Below are positions 15,468 through 23,669 of a DNA stretch of 64,000 nt, in pieces. Origin of the DNA: Bacteroidota bacterium. Lineage in GTDB: Bacteria > Bacteroidota > Bacteroidia > AKYH767-A > JAHEYN01. The DNA lies in NCBI GenBank assembly GCA_023251555.1, contig JAHEYN010000001.1:1-64000 (forward strand), written 5' to 3'. A program made the position numbers and the translations under genes. The notes below the pieces were generated by a model that saw nothing but the letters and a program-made list of their open reading frames with translations, made no database searches and had not been told where the DNA came from. How positions within the stretch are numbered: position 1 is the stretch's first letter; each line of letters starts with the position of its first letter.

Positions 15468-16241
15468 ATGAAGTTGTTTGTCTGCAATATTATAAAAATA
15501 GATGTATTAATATTTTTTGTTTTTTTTAATACAGGTTCTTTTGCACATGAGCCGCTATATGGTCATGGACCGGATGTTATTTTTAAAGGCGGCTTTGAAC
15601 CACATATGATGTTTCATTTTAAAAAATATGAATTTGAAAATGAACTTGCCTGTGGTTATGGTGTCACCTCAAAGTGGACTTTAGCTCCGGAACTTTCCAT
15701 GTTAACTTCAGGAGGGAAGTCTAAGTTAGACGGATATGTAGTTGAATCCAATTACCGCTTTTTAAAAATTGATAAAACGGGGTTAAGTTATAAAGCTTCG
15801 TTTCTTACTGAGTTATCTATGCCGTTTGAAAACAACGGAGAGAAGGGGTTGCTTTGTGCTTTAACAGCCGGCCAGGAGGCGCTGAAATGGTATTGGTTTT
15901 CGCATATAGGGTTTGAAAAAAACTTAACGTCTAATCTGTGGAGCGAAGGGAACCAAATCACATGGGGACTTACTGTGGGCATTCGTCCTCATAAACCTAA
16001 TTACTATAAGCCCGACCTTGTATTTCTTTTAGAATCAACCGGGAATTTTCATCAAAATTATACTGATGAGGAAGCGAAAATAAATGTAGGTAGTGGAAAT
16101 AATGCGGACATCGCTCCAACTTTTGTTTTCAGTTACCGGAATGCTGCTATCAGAGGTGGTGTGCAATTCGGTGTATTAAATTCCGGAAGTGCAAGTAAAA
16201 CCGGAATAAACACCAAAATCGCAATTGAAATTCATTTATAA
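15468..16241 (+). CDS. Predicted outer-membrane protein of a mer-like operon
   Basis: The 257-residue protein has a signal peptide (to about residue 26) and a mature start H-E-P-L-Y-G-H-G-P-D-V-I-F-K-G-G, a His-containing motif seen in outer-membrane transporter-like proteins associated with copper or mercury genes. The rest alternates in barrel-like strands (W-T-L-A-P-E-L, S-Y-K-A-S-F-L-T-E-L) and closes with a strand I-A-I-E-I-H-L. It is followed, 10 bp later, by MerP-like and MerT-like genes, so the three probably act together in soft-metal traffic. Confidence 0.7.
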   Translation: MKLFVCNIIKIDVLIFFVFFNTGSFAHEPLYGHGPDVIFKGGFEPHMMFHFKKYEFENELACGYGVTSKWTLAPELSMLTSGGKSKLDGYVVESNYRFLKIDKTGLSYKASFLTELSMPFENNGEKGLLCALTAGQEALKWYWFSHIGFEKNLTSNLWSEGNQITWGLTVGIRPHKPNYYKPDLVFLLESTGNFHQNYTDEEAKINVGSGNNADIAPTFVFSYRNAAIRGGVQFGVLNSGSASKTGINTKIAIEIHL

Positions 16242-16251
16242 AACAAACACC

Positions 16252-16575
16252 ATGAGAAATAGAATTTTATTAATTATCGCAACCCTTTGCCTGAGTGTTT
16301 CAGCAATTGCCCAGCACAAACATTATGAAATGAAAGTCGAAGGGCTTTCGTGTCCAATCTGTTCATATGGTTTAGAGAAAAAACTGAAACAGATTGACGG
16401 TATCGGAAATATTAATATTGAACTCACAACAGGCATTGTAACTTTTACAATGAAAGAAGGAAAAACTGTAACAGAGGAGCAAATGAATAAAAAAGTTAAA
16501 GATGCCGGTTACACATTTAAATATTTGAAAGAAATAACCACCGATAATATGAGGGAAAATGAAAACCCAAAATAA
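16252..16575 (+). CDS. MerP-like periplasmic HMA protein
   Basis: The ATG at 16252 opens a signal peptide ending A-I-A-Q; a longer frame from 16225 runs through the upstream gene and is unlikely. Mature residues follow the HMA pattern H-Y-E-M-K-V-E-G-L-S-C-P-I-C-S-Y-G-L, with the Cys pair as metal ligands. The protein is 107 residues and resembles MerP, which hands Hg2+ to MerT. The gene overlaps the MerT-like gene by 17 bp, as expected for a coupled pair. The C-terminus carries an extra acidic tail (TTDNMRENENPK). Confidence 0.85.
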   Translation: MRNRILLIIATLCLSVSAIAQHKHYEMKVEGLSCPICSYGLEKKLKQIDGIGNINIELTTGIVTFTMKEGKTVTEEQMNKKVKDAGYTFKYLKEITTDNMRENENPK

Positions 16576-16951
16576 TTTTTTAAGCGTATTGTCACTTTTC
16601 ACTTCATTCTCTACATTGCTCTGTTGTGCTCTTCCTGCATTATTAGTCGTACTTGGGTTGGGCGCTGTGGTTGCAGGTGTGGTTTCCGGTTTCCCCTTTT
16701 TAATCACGCTTAGCAAAAACAAAGGATGGGTGTTCGCATTTACATTCTTTGTTATGGCAATCAATTTTTATATGATGTACTTCAGAAAGAAAAAACAAGT
16801 GAGTTGCGAATACATACCCGGTAAAAAGGAATCTGCATGCGATGTTGCTTCCCGTTGGAGTAAAATAATTTTATGGGTCTCATTTTTTATTTTACTTATT
16901 GGTTTTTTTGCTTCTTATCTTCTAATTCCAATCCTGCGGTTATTCGAATGA
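16559..16951 (+). CDS. MerT-like inner-membrane metal transporter
   Basis: A 130-residue protein with three or four hydrophobic segments. The first carries S-T-L-L-C-C-A-L-P-A-L-L-V, the vicinal Cys pair in a helix that defines MerT-type transporters. A cytosolic loop holds a second pair more widely spaced (V-S-C-E-Y...S-A-C-D-V). Together with the MerP-like gene that it overlaps this forms an uptake or relay module for Hg2+ or another thiophilic metal. No merA reductase or merR is seen in the window, so the physiological metal is uncertain. Confidence 0.8.
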   Translation: MKTQNNFLSVLSLFTSFSTLLCCALPALLVVLGLGAVVAGVVSGFPFLITLSKNKGWVFAFTFFVMAINFYMMYFRKKKQVSCEYIPGKKESACDVASRWSKIILWVSFFILLIGFFASYLLIPILRLFE

Positions 16952-16962
16952 TATTGTTTTTT

Positions 16963-17038
16963 TTAATCCGCCTTCGCGTTCCGCTACGGCGGACAAGAGG
17001 GTCCGGGGCGTGTCCCGGGGTTAATACCAATTTATTGG
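16963..17038 (+). repeat. Dispersed repeat copy 2
   Basis: TTTAATCCGCCTTCGCGTTC at the left, a TCCGCC...GGCGGA stem, and CCGGGGTTAATACCAATTTA at the right. It lies between two convergent genes, the MerT-like gene and the SBBP protein, where it could also serve as a bidirectional terminator. Confidence 0.8.
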
Positions 17039-17100
17039 ATAACACAGCAATTAAAAAATAGCATCAATCGGACTTTCAAAATGAAGAGTCAACGATGTGG

Positions 17101-18795
17101 TTAGTTGTCGGTAATTACTAATTTGTCTATGGAAAAAGTTTTACCGTCTTGCGTTATGCGAATGAAATACAGTCCGCTTGGTAAATTGTTTCGGTAAAAA
17201 ATTATTTTTTCTCCAAAGAGATTGTCTATTTGAATCACTATCTGCCCGAGGGAATTGTAAGCCGAAAGAGTTGCGTTACAGAATGGAATATCTGATTGTA
17301 AAACTGCCTGCATGGAGAAGGGGTTTGGATAAAGTGAATGGGGAGTAATTTTACCGTCTATGTAATGCGTTCCTGTTTCTGGGCCATTCATTTTTGAGAG
17401 AAACAGGTCATAAGCACCTGCACTGGTATTATTTAAGGTGATAGATCCAAACGTTAGTGTGGGGCTTCGAAACGCTCCTGTCAAATATAGATTTCCAGAA
17501 GCATCTACCTCAACACATTCTGCCGGGTCAGCATCCGTACTTCCTACGCTTTTTGCCCAGAGAACATTTCCATTAGCATCGTATTTCGCAAGAAACAAAT
17601 CAGAAGAACCATTATTTGTGAGGGTGGTGGATCCGAAAGTAAGGATGGAACTTTGAAATCCGCCTGTCAGATAACTATTCCCTAACATGTCCACTGCAAC
17701 AGACTTAGCCAAATCTCTACTCGCCCCTCCATTACCCTTCGCCCATAGTACATTCCCGTTAACATCATATTTTGCAAGGAACATATCGTCATTACCTCCG
17801 TTTGTCAAAGTCGTAGAACCAAAGATAAGCGTGGGGCTATCAAACCACCCTGCCACATAACTATTTCCAGAAGTATCAACCGCAACGAAATTTGCCCAAT
17901 CGTTAACGCTTCCTCCCGCACTTTTCGCCCATAACACATTTCCGTTAGAATCGTATTTCGCAAGAAATATGTCACCATAAGCAATATTTGATAAAGTAGC
18001 AGAGCCAAATGTAATTGCTGCGTTTCTAAATTCGCCTGTCAGGTAAGTATTTCCAAAAGCATCAACCGCAACGGAGGTTGCCCTATCGTCACTTGCCCCC
18101 ATGGCTCTTTTTGCCCACAGTACATTGCCATTGGCATCATATTTTGCAAGAAAAGTATCAAATCCGCCTCCACCATTTGTATTCATCAAAGTAGTGGTTC
18201 CAAAGGTAAGAGTATAACTTTGAAATTCTCCTGCAAGATAGCCATTCCCGGAAGCATCTACCTTAACGGAATTTCCGGCATCTAAACCTGCTCCAGCAGC
18301 ATTTTTTGCCCACAGTACATTGCCATTAGAATCATATTTTGCAAGAAACATATCGTAAGTTATATTCATATTATTCGGATTTGTAAGGGTCAAAATAGTA
18401 GATCCGAAGATTATGGTGTCACTTGAAAAATCTCCCGTTACATAACTACTCCCGGATGCATCTACTGCAACAGACATTGCCCTGTCATGATCCGAGCCAC
18501 CTGCTCTTTTGGCCCATAGTACATTGCCATTAGCATCATATTTTGCAAGAAACATATCAGCAGTAACGCCTGAGTTGTCGGCATTTATTAAAGTAGTAGA
18601 TCCAATAATAATTGTCGGACTCCAAAAATACCCTGTAATATAACTATTGCCAGAAGAATCTATTGCCAGATTTTTTGTTACATCTTCCGCCACTCCTCCC
18701 GCACTTTTCGCCCACTGCCATGTTTGTGAAATGGCAGGGTTGACCCCAGCTGTCATGGTGAGAAAAATTGATAGGATTAGCAAACGTTTTTTCAT
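17101..18795 (-). CDS. Seven-repeat SBBP propeller protein with T9SS type A sorting tail
   Basis: The 564-residue protein has a signal peptide (residues 1-23) and seven SBBP-type repeats of ~65 residues, each beginning W-A-K-x-A-G-G and containing V-A-V-D-x-x-G-N-x-Y-x-T-G-x-F, with a linker F-L-A-K-Y-D-x-N-G-N-V-L. Seven repeats fit a single seven-bladed beta-propeller. The last ~80 residues (from L-Y-P-N-P-F-S) are a type A T9SS sorting domain ending in K-L-V-I-T-D-N. It should be a surface or secreted binding protein. It follows the ICMT-like gene by 17 bp on the same strand. Its tail resembles the collapsed gene at 14975. Confidence 0.88.
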   Translation of the reverse strand: MKKRLLILSIFLTMTAGVNPAISQTWQWAKSAGGVAEDVTKNLAIDSSGNSYITGYFWSPTIIIGSTTLINADNSGVTADMFLAKYDANGNVLWAKRAGGSDHDRAMSVAVDASGSSYVTGDFSSDTIIFGSTILTLTNPNNMNITYDMFLAKYDSNGNVLWAKNAAGAGLDAGNSVKVDASGNGYLAGEFQSYTLTFGTTTLMNTNGGGGFDTFLAKYDANGNVLWAKRAMGASDDRATSVAVDAFGNTYLTGEFRNAAITFGSATLSNIAYGDIFLAKYDSNGNVLWAKSAGGSVNDWANFVAVDTSGNSYVAGWFDSPTLIFGSTTLTNGGNDDMFLAKYDVNGNVLWAKGNGGASRDLAKSVAVDMLGNSYLTGGFQSSILTFGSTTLTNNGSSDLFLAKYDANGNVLWAKSVGSTDADPAECVEVDASGNLYLTGAFRSPTLTFGSITLNNTSAGAYDLFLSKMNGPETGTHYIDGKITPHSLYPNPFSMQAVLQSDIPFCNATLSAYNSLGQIVIQIDNLFGEKIIFYRNNLPSGLYFIRITQDGKTFSIDKLVITDN

Positions 18796-18812
18796 GCAAA
18801 TCAGATAAGGAT

Positions 18813-19562
18813 TTAAGACCTGTCGTCTTCGTCCAGCAGGGAGGTACGTTTTTTCACCAGTTTGATAAGCAGCACAACAACTACGACAAAGACAAAAATA
18901 AAACTTTCTGTACGGGAAACGGCCATTGTTGCCGGTGTTACTGCAAAGGAATTTTTCAGGACATCAATGTAAATAAAGCCGGATACTGCAGCCAGAACCC
19001 CGGAATACTCCCTCCGTATTACACTTTTGAAAGAAAAAGGGATGCTGCTTTTCCTGTACCCTCTTATCCCCGGGATAAAGGCCGGGACCCTGAGAGACCA
19101 GTCCGTGAAAGCCTGTCCAAATTTTTTTTCTAGAAAACGCTCTTCGGCAAACATGATGCGCTCGTAATAGAGCCAGAAGAGCAGGGAAACAATCAGTACA
19201 AAAAAGATGTTCTCCGTGTAAAGCACAATACCAATCCACATCAGGTAGTTGCCAAGGTATAAGGGATGCCTGAGCACCGAATAAATACCGGAAGTGTTCA
19301 ACTGCTCGGCCACCTGTTCTTTTGTATTTCTGCCCGAAGTGCCTTTGGGGGTGGTTCCTATGGTAATAGCTCTGATGCAGAAGCCGATGGCGCACAGCAC
19401 TATCCCGGAATACGTGTATAGTTTAACAACAACCGGGGAAATGTTGTTGTAGTCAGTGCCATAAATAAAAGGGATTGCGGCAACGAAGAGTACTAACGGA
19501 AGAAATCCCCTGCGCTTAAAAAGCCAGTTTCCTTCATTTTCAAAGGAGTGCAGCAGGGCCAT
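18813..19562 (-). CDS. ICMT/PEMT-like membrane methyltransferase
   Basis: A 249-residue protein with several membrane segments. The SAM-binding core of the isoprenylcysteine carboxyl methyltransferase-like family is clear: L-N-T-S-G-I-Y-S-V-L-R-H-P-L-Y-L-G-N-Y, and E-E-R-F-L-E-K-K-F-G-Q-A-F-T-D-W near the end of the domain. An upstream loop has T-T-P-K-G-T-S-G-R-N. Relatives methylate lipids, isoprenoids or lipid A phosphate (LmtA of Leptospira is of this type), so a lipid substrate is likely but unspecified. A C-terminal extension adds two more hydrophobic helices. Confidence 0.75.
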   Translation of the reverse strand: MALLHSFENEGNWLFKRRGFLPLVLFVAAIPFIYGTDYNNISPVVVKLYTYSGIVLCAIGFCIRAITIGTTPKGTSGRNTKEQVAEQLNTSGIYSVLRHPLYLGNYLMWIGIVLYTENIFFVLIVSLLFWLYYERIMFAEERFLEKKFGQAFTDWSLRVPAFIPGIRGYRKSSIPFSFKSVIRREYSGVLAAVSGFIYIDVLKNSFAVTPATMAVSRTESFIFVFVVVVVLLIKLVKKRTSLLDEDDRS

Positions 19563-19637
19563 AAATTATTTTTTCACGAAGTTACTTTTTTTTAATAATA
19601 TTTTTTCTATTATTGCCGGAAGTATTACCACTGTCAG

Positions 19638-20411
19638 ATGGCCAGGAAAAGTAAGAAAGCGGCTAAAGCAAAGCCTGTAAAGAAAAAGACCAAAGCTAAA
19701 CCTGCCGGGAAACCCGGGAAGAAAGTTTCCGCCTCCGCACGGAAGAAAGCGGCTCCTCAAAAACCTTTGAAGAAAGCTCCCGCCCTGAAGGTTTTAAAGA
19801 AGAACCCTTTTCCGAAGCCTGCAGCCCCAAAAACTCTTAAAAAGGCCCCGGTGAAGGCAATTGTGGCAAAGAAGGCTGCTACCCCGAAGAGGCCTTCACT
19901 TCCCAAGCCTGCTGCCGCGCTACCTCTTTCCCCTGCAAAAAAGCTTCCCCTTAAATCCACTCCAAAACTACCGCATCTTCCCAAGGAAAAAATATATGAC
20001 AACAAATATGCCGAGCACCTTCCAGCCGGGTCCAAAAAGCCATACCAGATTGAGTTTGAAATAAAGGCGTCCCCCCGGATGCTGTATAATTACCTGAGCA
20101 ATCCCAGCGGCCTCTCAGGCTGGTTTGCAGATGACGTGACATACCTTAACGGCATTTTTATTTTTCACTGGAACGGTAGTGAAGAAAGAGGAAGGCTGGT
20201 TGTGAACCGTGAAAACAAGACATTACGTTACCAGTGGACAGACAGGAATGACAACAGCTACTTCCAGTTTGATATTGTCCAGGATGATATCACTTCGGAC
20301 ATCTCCCTTCTCATCACTGATTTTGCATCAGACGACAGGGAACGTGCAGAAAACATCATGGTGTGGGAAAATCAGGTACATGCACTTATGCAGATTCTCG
20401 GATCTCATTAG
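19638..20411 (+). CDS. START-like domain protein with a histone-H1-like basic tail
   Basis: A 257-residue protein in two parts. Residues 1-115 are almost only Lys, Ala and Pro with repeated L-K-K-A-P and P-K motifs, like histone H1 C-terminal tails or bacterial HctB-type proteins. Residues ~130-257 match the START-like domain common in Bacteroidota: Y-Q-I-E-F-E-I-K-A-S-P-R-M-L-Y-N-Y-L, G-L-S-G-W-F-A-D-D-V and F-H-W-N-G-S-E-E-R-G. Usual family members are close to 130 residues and lack this tail. The basic arm suggests binding to DNA, RNA or acidic envelope polymers. The 3' end overlaps the convergent gene by 26 bp. Confidence 0.85.
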   Translation: MARKSKKAAKAKPVKKKTKAKPAGKPGKKVSASARKKAAPQKPLKKAPALKVLKKNPFPKPAAPKTLKKAPVKAIVAKKAATPKRPSLPKPAAALPLSPAKKLPLKSTPKLPHLPKEKIYDNKYAEHLPAGSKKPYQIEFEIKASPRMLYNYLSNPSGLSGWFADDVTYLNGIFIFHWNGSEERGRLVVNRENKTLRYQWTDRNDNSYFQFDIVQDDITSDISLLITDFASDDRERAENIMVWENQVHALMQILGSH

Positions 20412-21015
20412 GAAGTATATCAAGTACAAGGGAAAAGGTCTCCTTTCCATACTCAATTACTTTTTGCCACTCCGCCACTTCAAGCCTGCGTGCTATTTTA
20501 ATAAAGGGTGATTCTTGTAAAAGCCCGCGTGTTTTATTTCCCTGAAGTTCATCCAGTAACAGGTAATTATCAGACTCAAAATGATATTCCCAGGGGGTCT
20601 TGTTTACACAGAGGTAAAAACCTTTGTTGTGCAGCGCAGCAATTTTTTCAGTAACATGAACTTGCCTGCTTTTCCACAAATCTCCTCCAAGGTGAAATGA
20701 AAAAGAGAAATGCTTTCCCCACCACAGCATGCTCCGGAAGGCGAACACAGACTCCTTCCCGAACATCGCCGGAAAGTCAATGACAATATAAGGAAGGCCT
20801 TTATAGTTTTCTCCTCTGCTTATTTTTTCCCTGAAAAGGCTGGTGCCGGGCGGGAAAAGACCCGGGTGGTCTGCAATAATCGGTCTTAAAGATTCTGCGA
20901 GTTCTGAAAAGATCATAATTATCTTGGATGTTATGGCAGCTTTTTTGCGGAAGAAGCCGGTGTCTCCGAGCGCCTCTGATTCCTCGGGAGATATAGTTAT
21001 CTTTGTATTCTGCAC
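20386..21015 (-). CDS. Conserved hypothetical protein
   Basis: I take the GTG at 21015 as start (209 residues), because the ~94 extra upstream residues of the longer frame run antisense through the LptG-like gene and look non-coding. The protein is cytosolic in appearance, with a helical N-terminus (F-F-R-K-K-A-A-I-T-S-K-I-I-M-I-F) and an alpha/beta body (Y-K-G-L-P-Y-I-V-I-D-F-P, R-S-M-L-W-W-G-K-H-F-S-F-S-F-H-L-G-G). No catalytic or binding motif is recognised. It is divergent from the permease (30 bp gap) and overlaps the START-like gene tail to tail. Confidence 0.65.
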   Translation of the reverse strand: MQNTKITISPEESEALGDTGFFRKKAAITSKIIMIFSELAESLRPIIADHPGLFPPGTSLFREKISRGENYKGLPYIVIDFPAMFGKESVFAFRSMLWWGKHFSFSFHLGGDLWKSRQVHVTEKIAALHNKGFYLCVNKTPWEYHFESDNYLLLDELQGNKTRGLLQESPFIKIARRLEVAEWQKVIEYGKETFSLVLDILPNEIRESA

Positions 21016-21045
21016 TGCACAGGGGTTATAACCTCCAAATATACA

Positions 21046-22482
21046 TTGAAGAAAATATATAAACTGGTTCTTGTTTCTTACCTGGGTCCTTTCGTCCTGA
21101 CATTTTTCATTTCCATCTTTATTCTGCTCATGCAATTTCTCTGGAAATACGTGGATGACCTTGTCGGCAAAGGGCTGGAATGGCATGTAATTATCGAACT
21201 CCTCCTGTATGCTTCGGCAAGCCTGGTGCCGCTTGCACTTCCGCTTGCCATACTTCTCTCTTCGGTGATGGCCTTCGGAAACCTCGGCGAAAATCATGAA
21301 CTTGAAGCCTGTAAAGCGGTTGGGGTGTCCCTGCAGAAGGTGATGACTCCGCTTATCGTTTTTTCAGTCCTGGTGAGCCTGCTTGCGTTTTACTTTGCCA
21401 ACAATGTGCTGCCATATGCGAACCTCAAGATGGGCACTCTTCTTTATGATGTCCGCCAGCAGAAACCTGCTTTTGCTCTTAAAGAAGGATTTTTTTACAA
21501 TGGCATAGAAGGGTACAGCCTGAAAGTCGGAAAGAAGGACAGGGATGGTAAAACCCTTTATGATATTATGATATACGATCACAGCCTCGGGATGGGAAAC
21601 ACCAAACTTATCACAGCAAAGTCGGGAAATATGGCCAAATCCGATGACGACCGTTTCCTGGTGCTTACATTGCATAATGGATCAAGCTACGAGGAAATCA
21701 TAAACACCGACAGGCAGAGAAGACCTGCCGGACTCTCAAGACCTTTTCTCAGAACTGATTTCGAGGAAGAAGTAGTGAGGTTTGACCTTTCGGGGTTCCG
21801 CTTCACCCGGACAGACGAGGATCTGTTTAAAGACAATTACCAGATGCTTAACCTCAGTCAGCTTGGTGCTGCGGAAGACACGCTTGCCGGAAAAATGAAC
21901 GAACGGATTGAAAGCTTTGTGAATGAGTTAAAGGTGAATTTCCTTTTCAAAGTGGATTCCCACCTCTATGCTGAAGCTCCTTCCTGTGAATTTTCAGGTA
22001 AGGGAATCCTTTATAATTTCCCCGTGTCCGACCGTGCGAAGATTGCCGAAATGGCTGCGGCCAACTGCAGGAGTGCAAAATTGTACATCTCCAATTTCCT
22101 GGATGATATTGACTCAAGGGAGAAAACCATAATCAGGCACCAGGTGGAATGGCACAGGAAACTTACTTTCTCTTTTGCATGCATGGTGCTTTTCTTTATC
22201 GGTGTCCCGTTGGGTGCTATTATCAGAAAGGGCGGGCTCGGTATTCCTATGATCGTTTCTACCGTATTCTTCGTGATATTTTATCTTATTTCCATTTCCG
22301 GTGAGAAGTTTGCGAAGGAAGGGATTATTCCTCCCATAGCGGGAATGTGGTTAGCTTCTGCAGTACTTCTTCCTCTTGGAATCTTTTTTACAGTCAAGGC
22401 TACAAGAGATTCTTCGCTGTTTGACATTACTGCATACATGAATCTGCTGAAAAAGATTTTCAGAAAAATACTTTTCAGATGA
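21046..22482 (+). CDS. LptF/LptG-family LPS transport permease
   Basis: A 478-residue protein starting with TTG at 21046. Three N-terminal helices (I-Y-K-L-V-L-V-S-Y-L-G-P-F onward, with N-H-E-L-E-A-C-K-A-V-G-V-S near residue 85, a typical coupling-helix motif), a large periplasmic beta-jellyroll domain (about 130-370), and three C-terminal helices identify the LptF/LptG type (YjgP/YjgQ). It forms the membrane part of the exporter that moves LPS from the inner membrane with LptB. Its stop overlaps the start of the following glycosyltransferase by 4 bp, linking it with envelope synthesis. Confidence 0.9.
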   Translation: MKKIYKLVLVSYLGPFVLTFFISIFILLMQFLWKYVDDLVGKGLEWHVIIELLLYASASLVPLALPLAILLSSVMAFGNLGENHELEACKAVGVSLQKVMTPLIVFSVLVSLLAFYFANNVLPYANLKMGTLLYDVRQQKPAFALKEGFFYNGIEGYSLKVGKKDRDGKTLYDIMIYDHSLGMGNTKLITAKSGNMAKSDDDRFLVLTLHNGSSYEEIINTDRQRRPAGLSRPFLRTDFEEEVVRFDLSGFRFTRTDEDLFKDNYQMLNLSQLGAAEDTLAGKMNERIESFVNELKVNFLFKVDSHLYAEAPSCEFSGKGILYNFPVSDRAKIAEMAAANCRSAKLYISNFLDDIDSREKTIIRHQVEWHRKLTFSFACMVLFFIGVPLGAIIRKGGLGIPMIVSTVFFVIFYLISISGEKFAKEGIIPPIAGMWLASAVLLPLGIFFTVKATRDSSLFDITAYMNLLKKIFRKILFR

Positions 22483-23669
22483 AAATTCTCCAGCTCTGCA
22501 ACCGGGTTCCTTTTCCCCCGCTTGATGGGGGCAGCCTTGCCATATGCAATCTCACGAAAGCTTTTATTGATGCGGGCCACAGTATTTCCATGGCAGTTCT
22601 GGATCCTTCCGGGCGAGATACCTCCGTCGGCAAAAAATATCATGGACTTGCATCATTTTACAGCGTACCGGTTGACACTTCCGTGCATGTTTCCGGTGCA
22701 ATAAGAACCCTTCTTACAGGAAAATCATATAATGTTACCCGCTTTATCTCCCGTGAGTTTACTAGGCTTCTCAAGGAAGTGCTTGTGCGTGAAAATCCGG
22801 ATGTGGTACAGGTGGAGGGGTTGTATATGAGTCCCTATATTGAAACAATCCGTGAGAATTCCTCGGCGAAGATCGTTCTCCGCACACATAATGTTGAACA
22901 CAGGATATGGAAGCAGATGAGCGGGGCGGCTTTCCCGGGCCTGAAGAAAATCTATCTTGGGATTCTTGCACGCCGGCTGAAAGTGTATGAGGAGGACCGG
23001 CTGAATTTATCCGATGCCATAATCCCCATTACGCCTTTGGATGAGGTTGCGCTGCGGGAACTGGGTTGCAGGGTTCCCATGCATACGGCCGCCTTCGGGA
23101 TCAATGTTGCTGAATACATTCCTTCGGGCATTATGGATATTCCTTCTGTATTTCATCTTGGCGCCATGGACTGGAAACCCAATGCCGAAGGGGTGAAGTG
23201 GTTTCTTGAAAAAGTTTGGCCTGATGTGCATAGCAGGATGCCCGGGTTGAAGCTCCATCTTGGCGGCAAAGGGATGCCTTCAGGCCTCCTGAAGAAAGCG
23301 CCGCCGGGAGTGGTTGTTACAGGCGCAATTGCGGATGCAAGACAATACATGGCTTCCCGCCAGATCATGATTGTGCCACTGCTTTCCGGGGGAGGGATGC
23401 GTGTGAAAATTATTGAAGGTATGGCGATGGGAAAAGCAATTATATCCACCCCCGTGGGGTGTGAAGGTATCAGCTGCACTCCCGGGAAAGATATTCTCGT
23501 TGCTGCAACCCCGGCTGAACTTGCAGAGAAAATTATACATTGCGCATCCAACCCGGATTTCTGCCTGGCTATTGGGAAAAATGCAAGAACGCTTGCAGAG
23601 AATGAATATAACAACAGGCTGATTGCTGCCCGGCTGCTCGGCTTTTATGAAAAACTCATTTCCCGCTAA
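22479..23669 (+). CDS. GT4-family glycosyltransferase
   Basis: A 396-residue two-domain (GT-B) enzyme. The N-terminal domain begins L-C-N-R-V-P-F-P-P-L-D-G-G and includes R-T-H-N-V-E-H-R-I-W, a typical acceptor-side motif. The C-terminal nucleotide-sugar domain has F-H-L-G-A-M-D-W-K-P-N-A-E-G and P-L-L-S-G-G-G-M-R-V-K-I-I-E-G-M-A-M-G, the region of the conserved E-x7-E type. It overlaps the LptG-like gene by 4 bp and the next glycosyltransferase by one base, so the three are co-translated. Likely works in polysaccharide or glycolipid assembly; the sugar is unknown. Confidence 0.9.
   Translation: MKILQLCNRVPFPPLDGGSLAICNLTKAFIDAGHSISMAVLDPSGRDTSVGKKYHGLASFYSVPVDTSVHVSGAIRTLLTGKSYNVTRFISREFTRLLKEVLVRENPDVVQVEGLYMSPYIETIRENSSAKIVLRTHNVEHRIWKQMSGAAFPGLKKIYLGILARRLKVYEEDRLNLSDAIIPITPLDEVALRELGCRVPMHTAAFGINVAEYIPSGIMDIPSVFHLGAMDWKPNAEGVKWFLEKVWPDVHSRMPGLKLHLGGKGMPSGLLKKAPPGVVVTGAIADARQYMASRQIMIVPLLSGGGMRVKIIEGMAMGKAIISTPVGCEGISCTPGKDILVAATPAELAEKIIHCASNPDFCLAIGKNARTLAENEYNNRLIAARLLGFYEKLISR

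Noticed and set aside
21016-21297. N-terminal extension of the minus-strand gene at 20386
   Set aside because: The 94 extra residues lie antisense to the LptG-like gene and have low-complexity, non-protein-like composition; a GTG at 21015 gives a sensible start.
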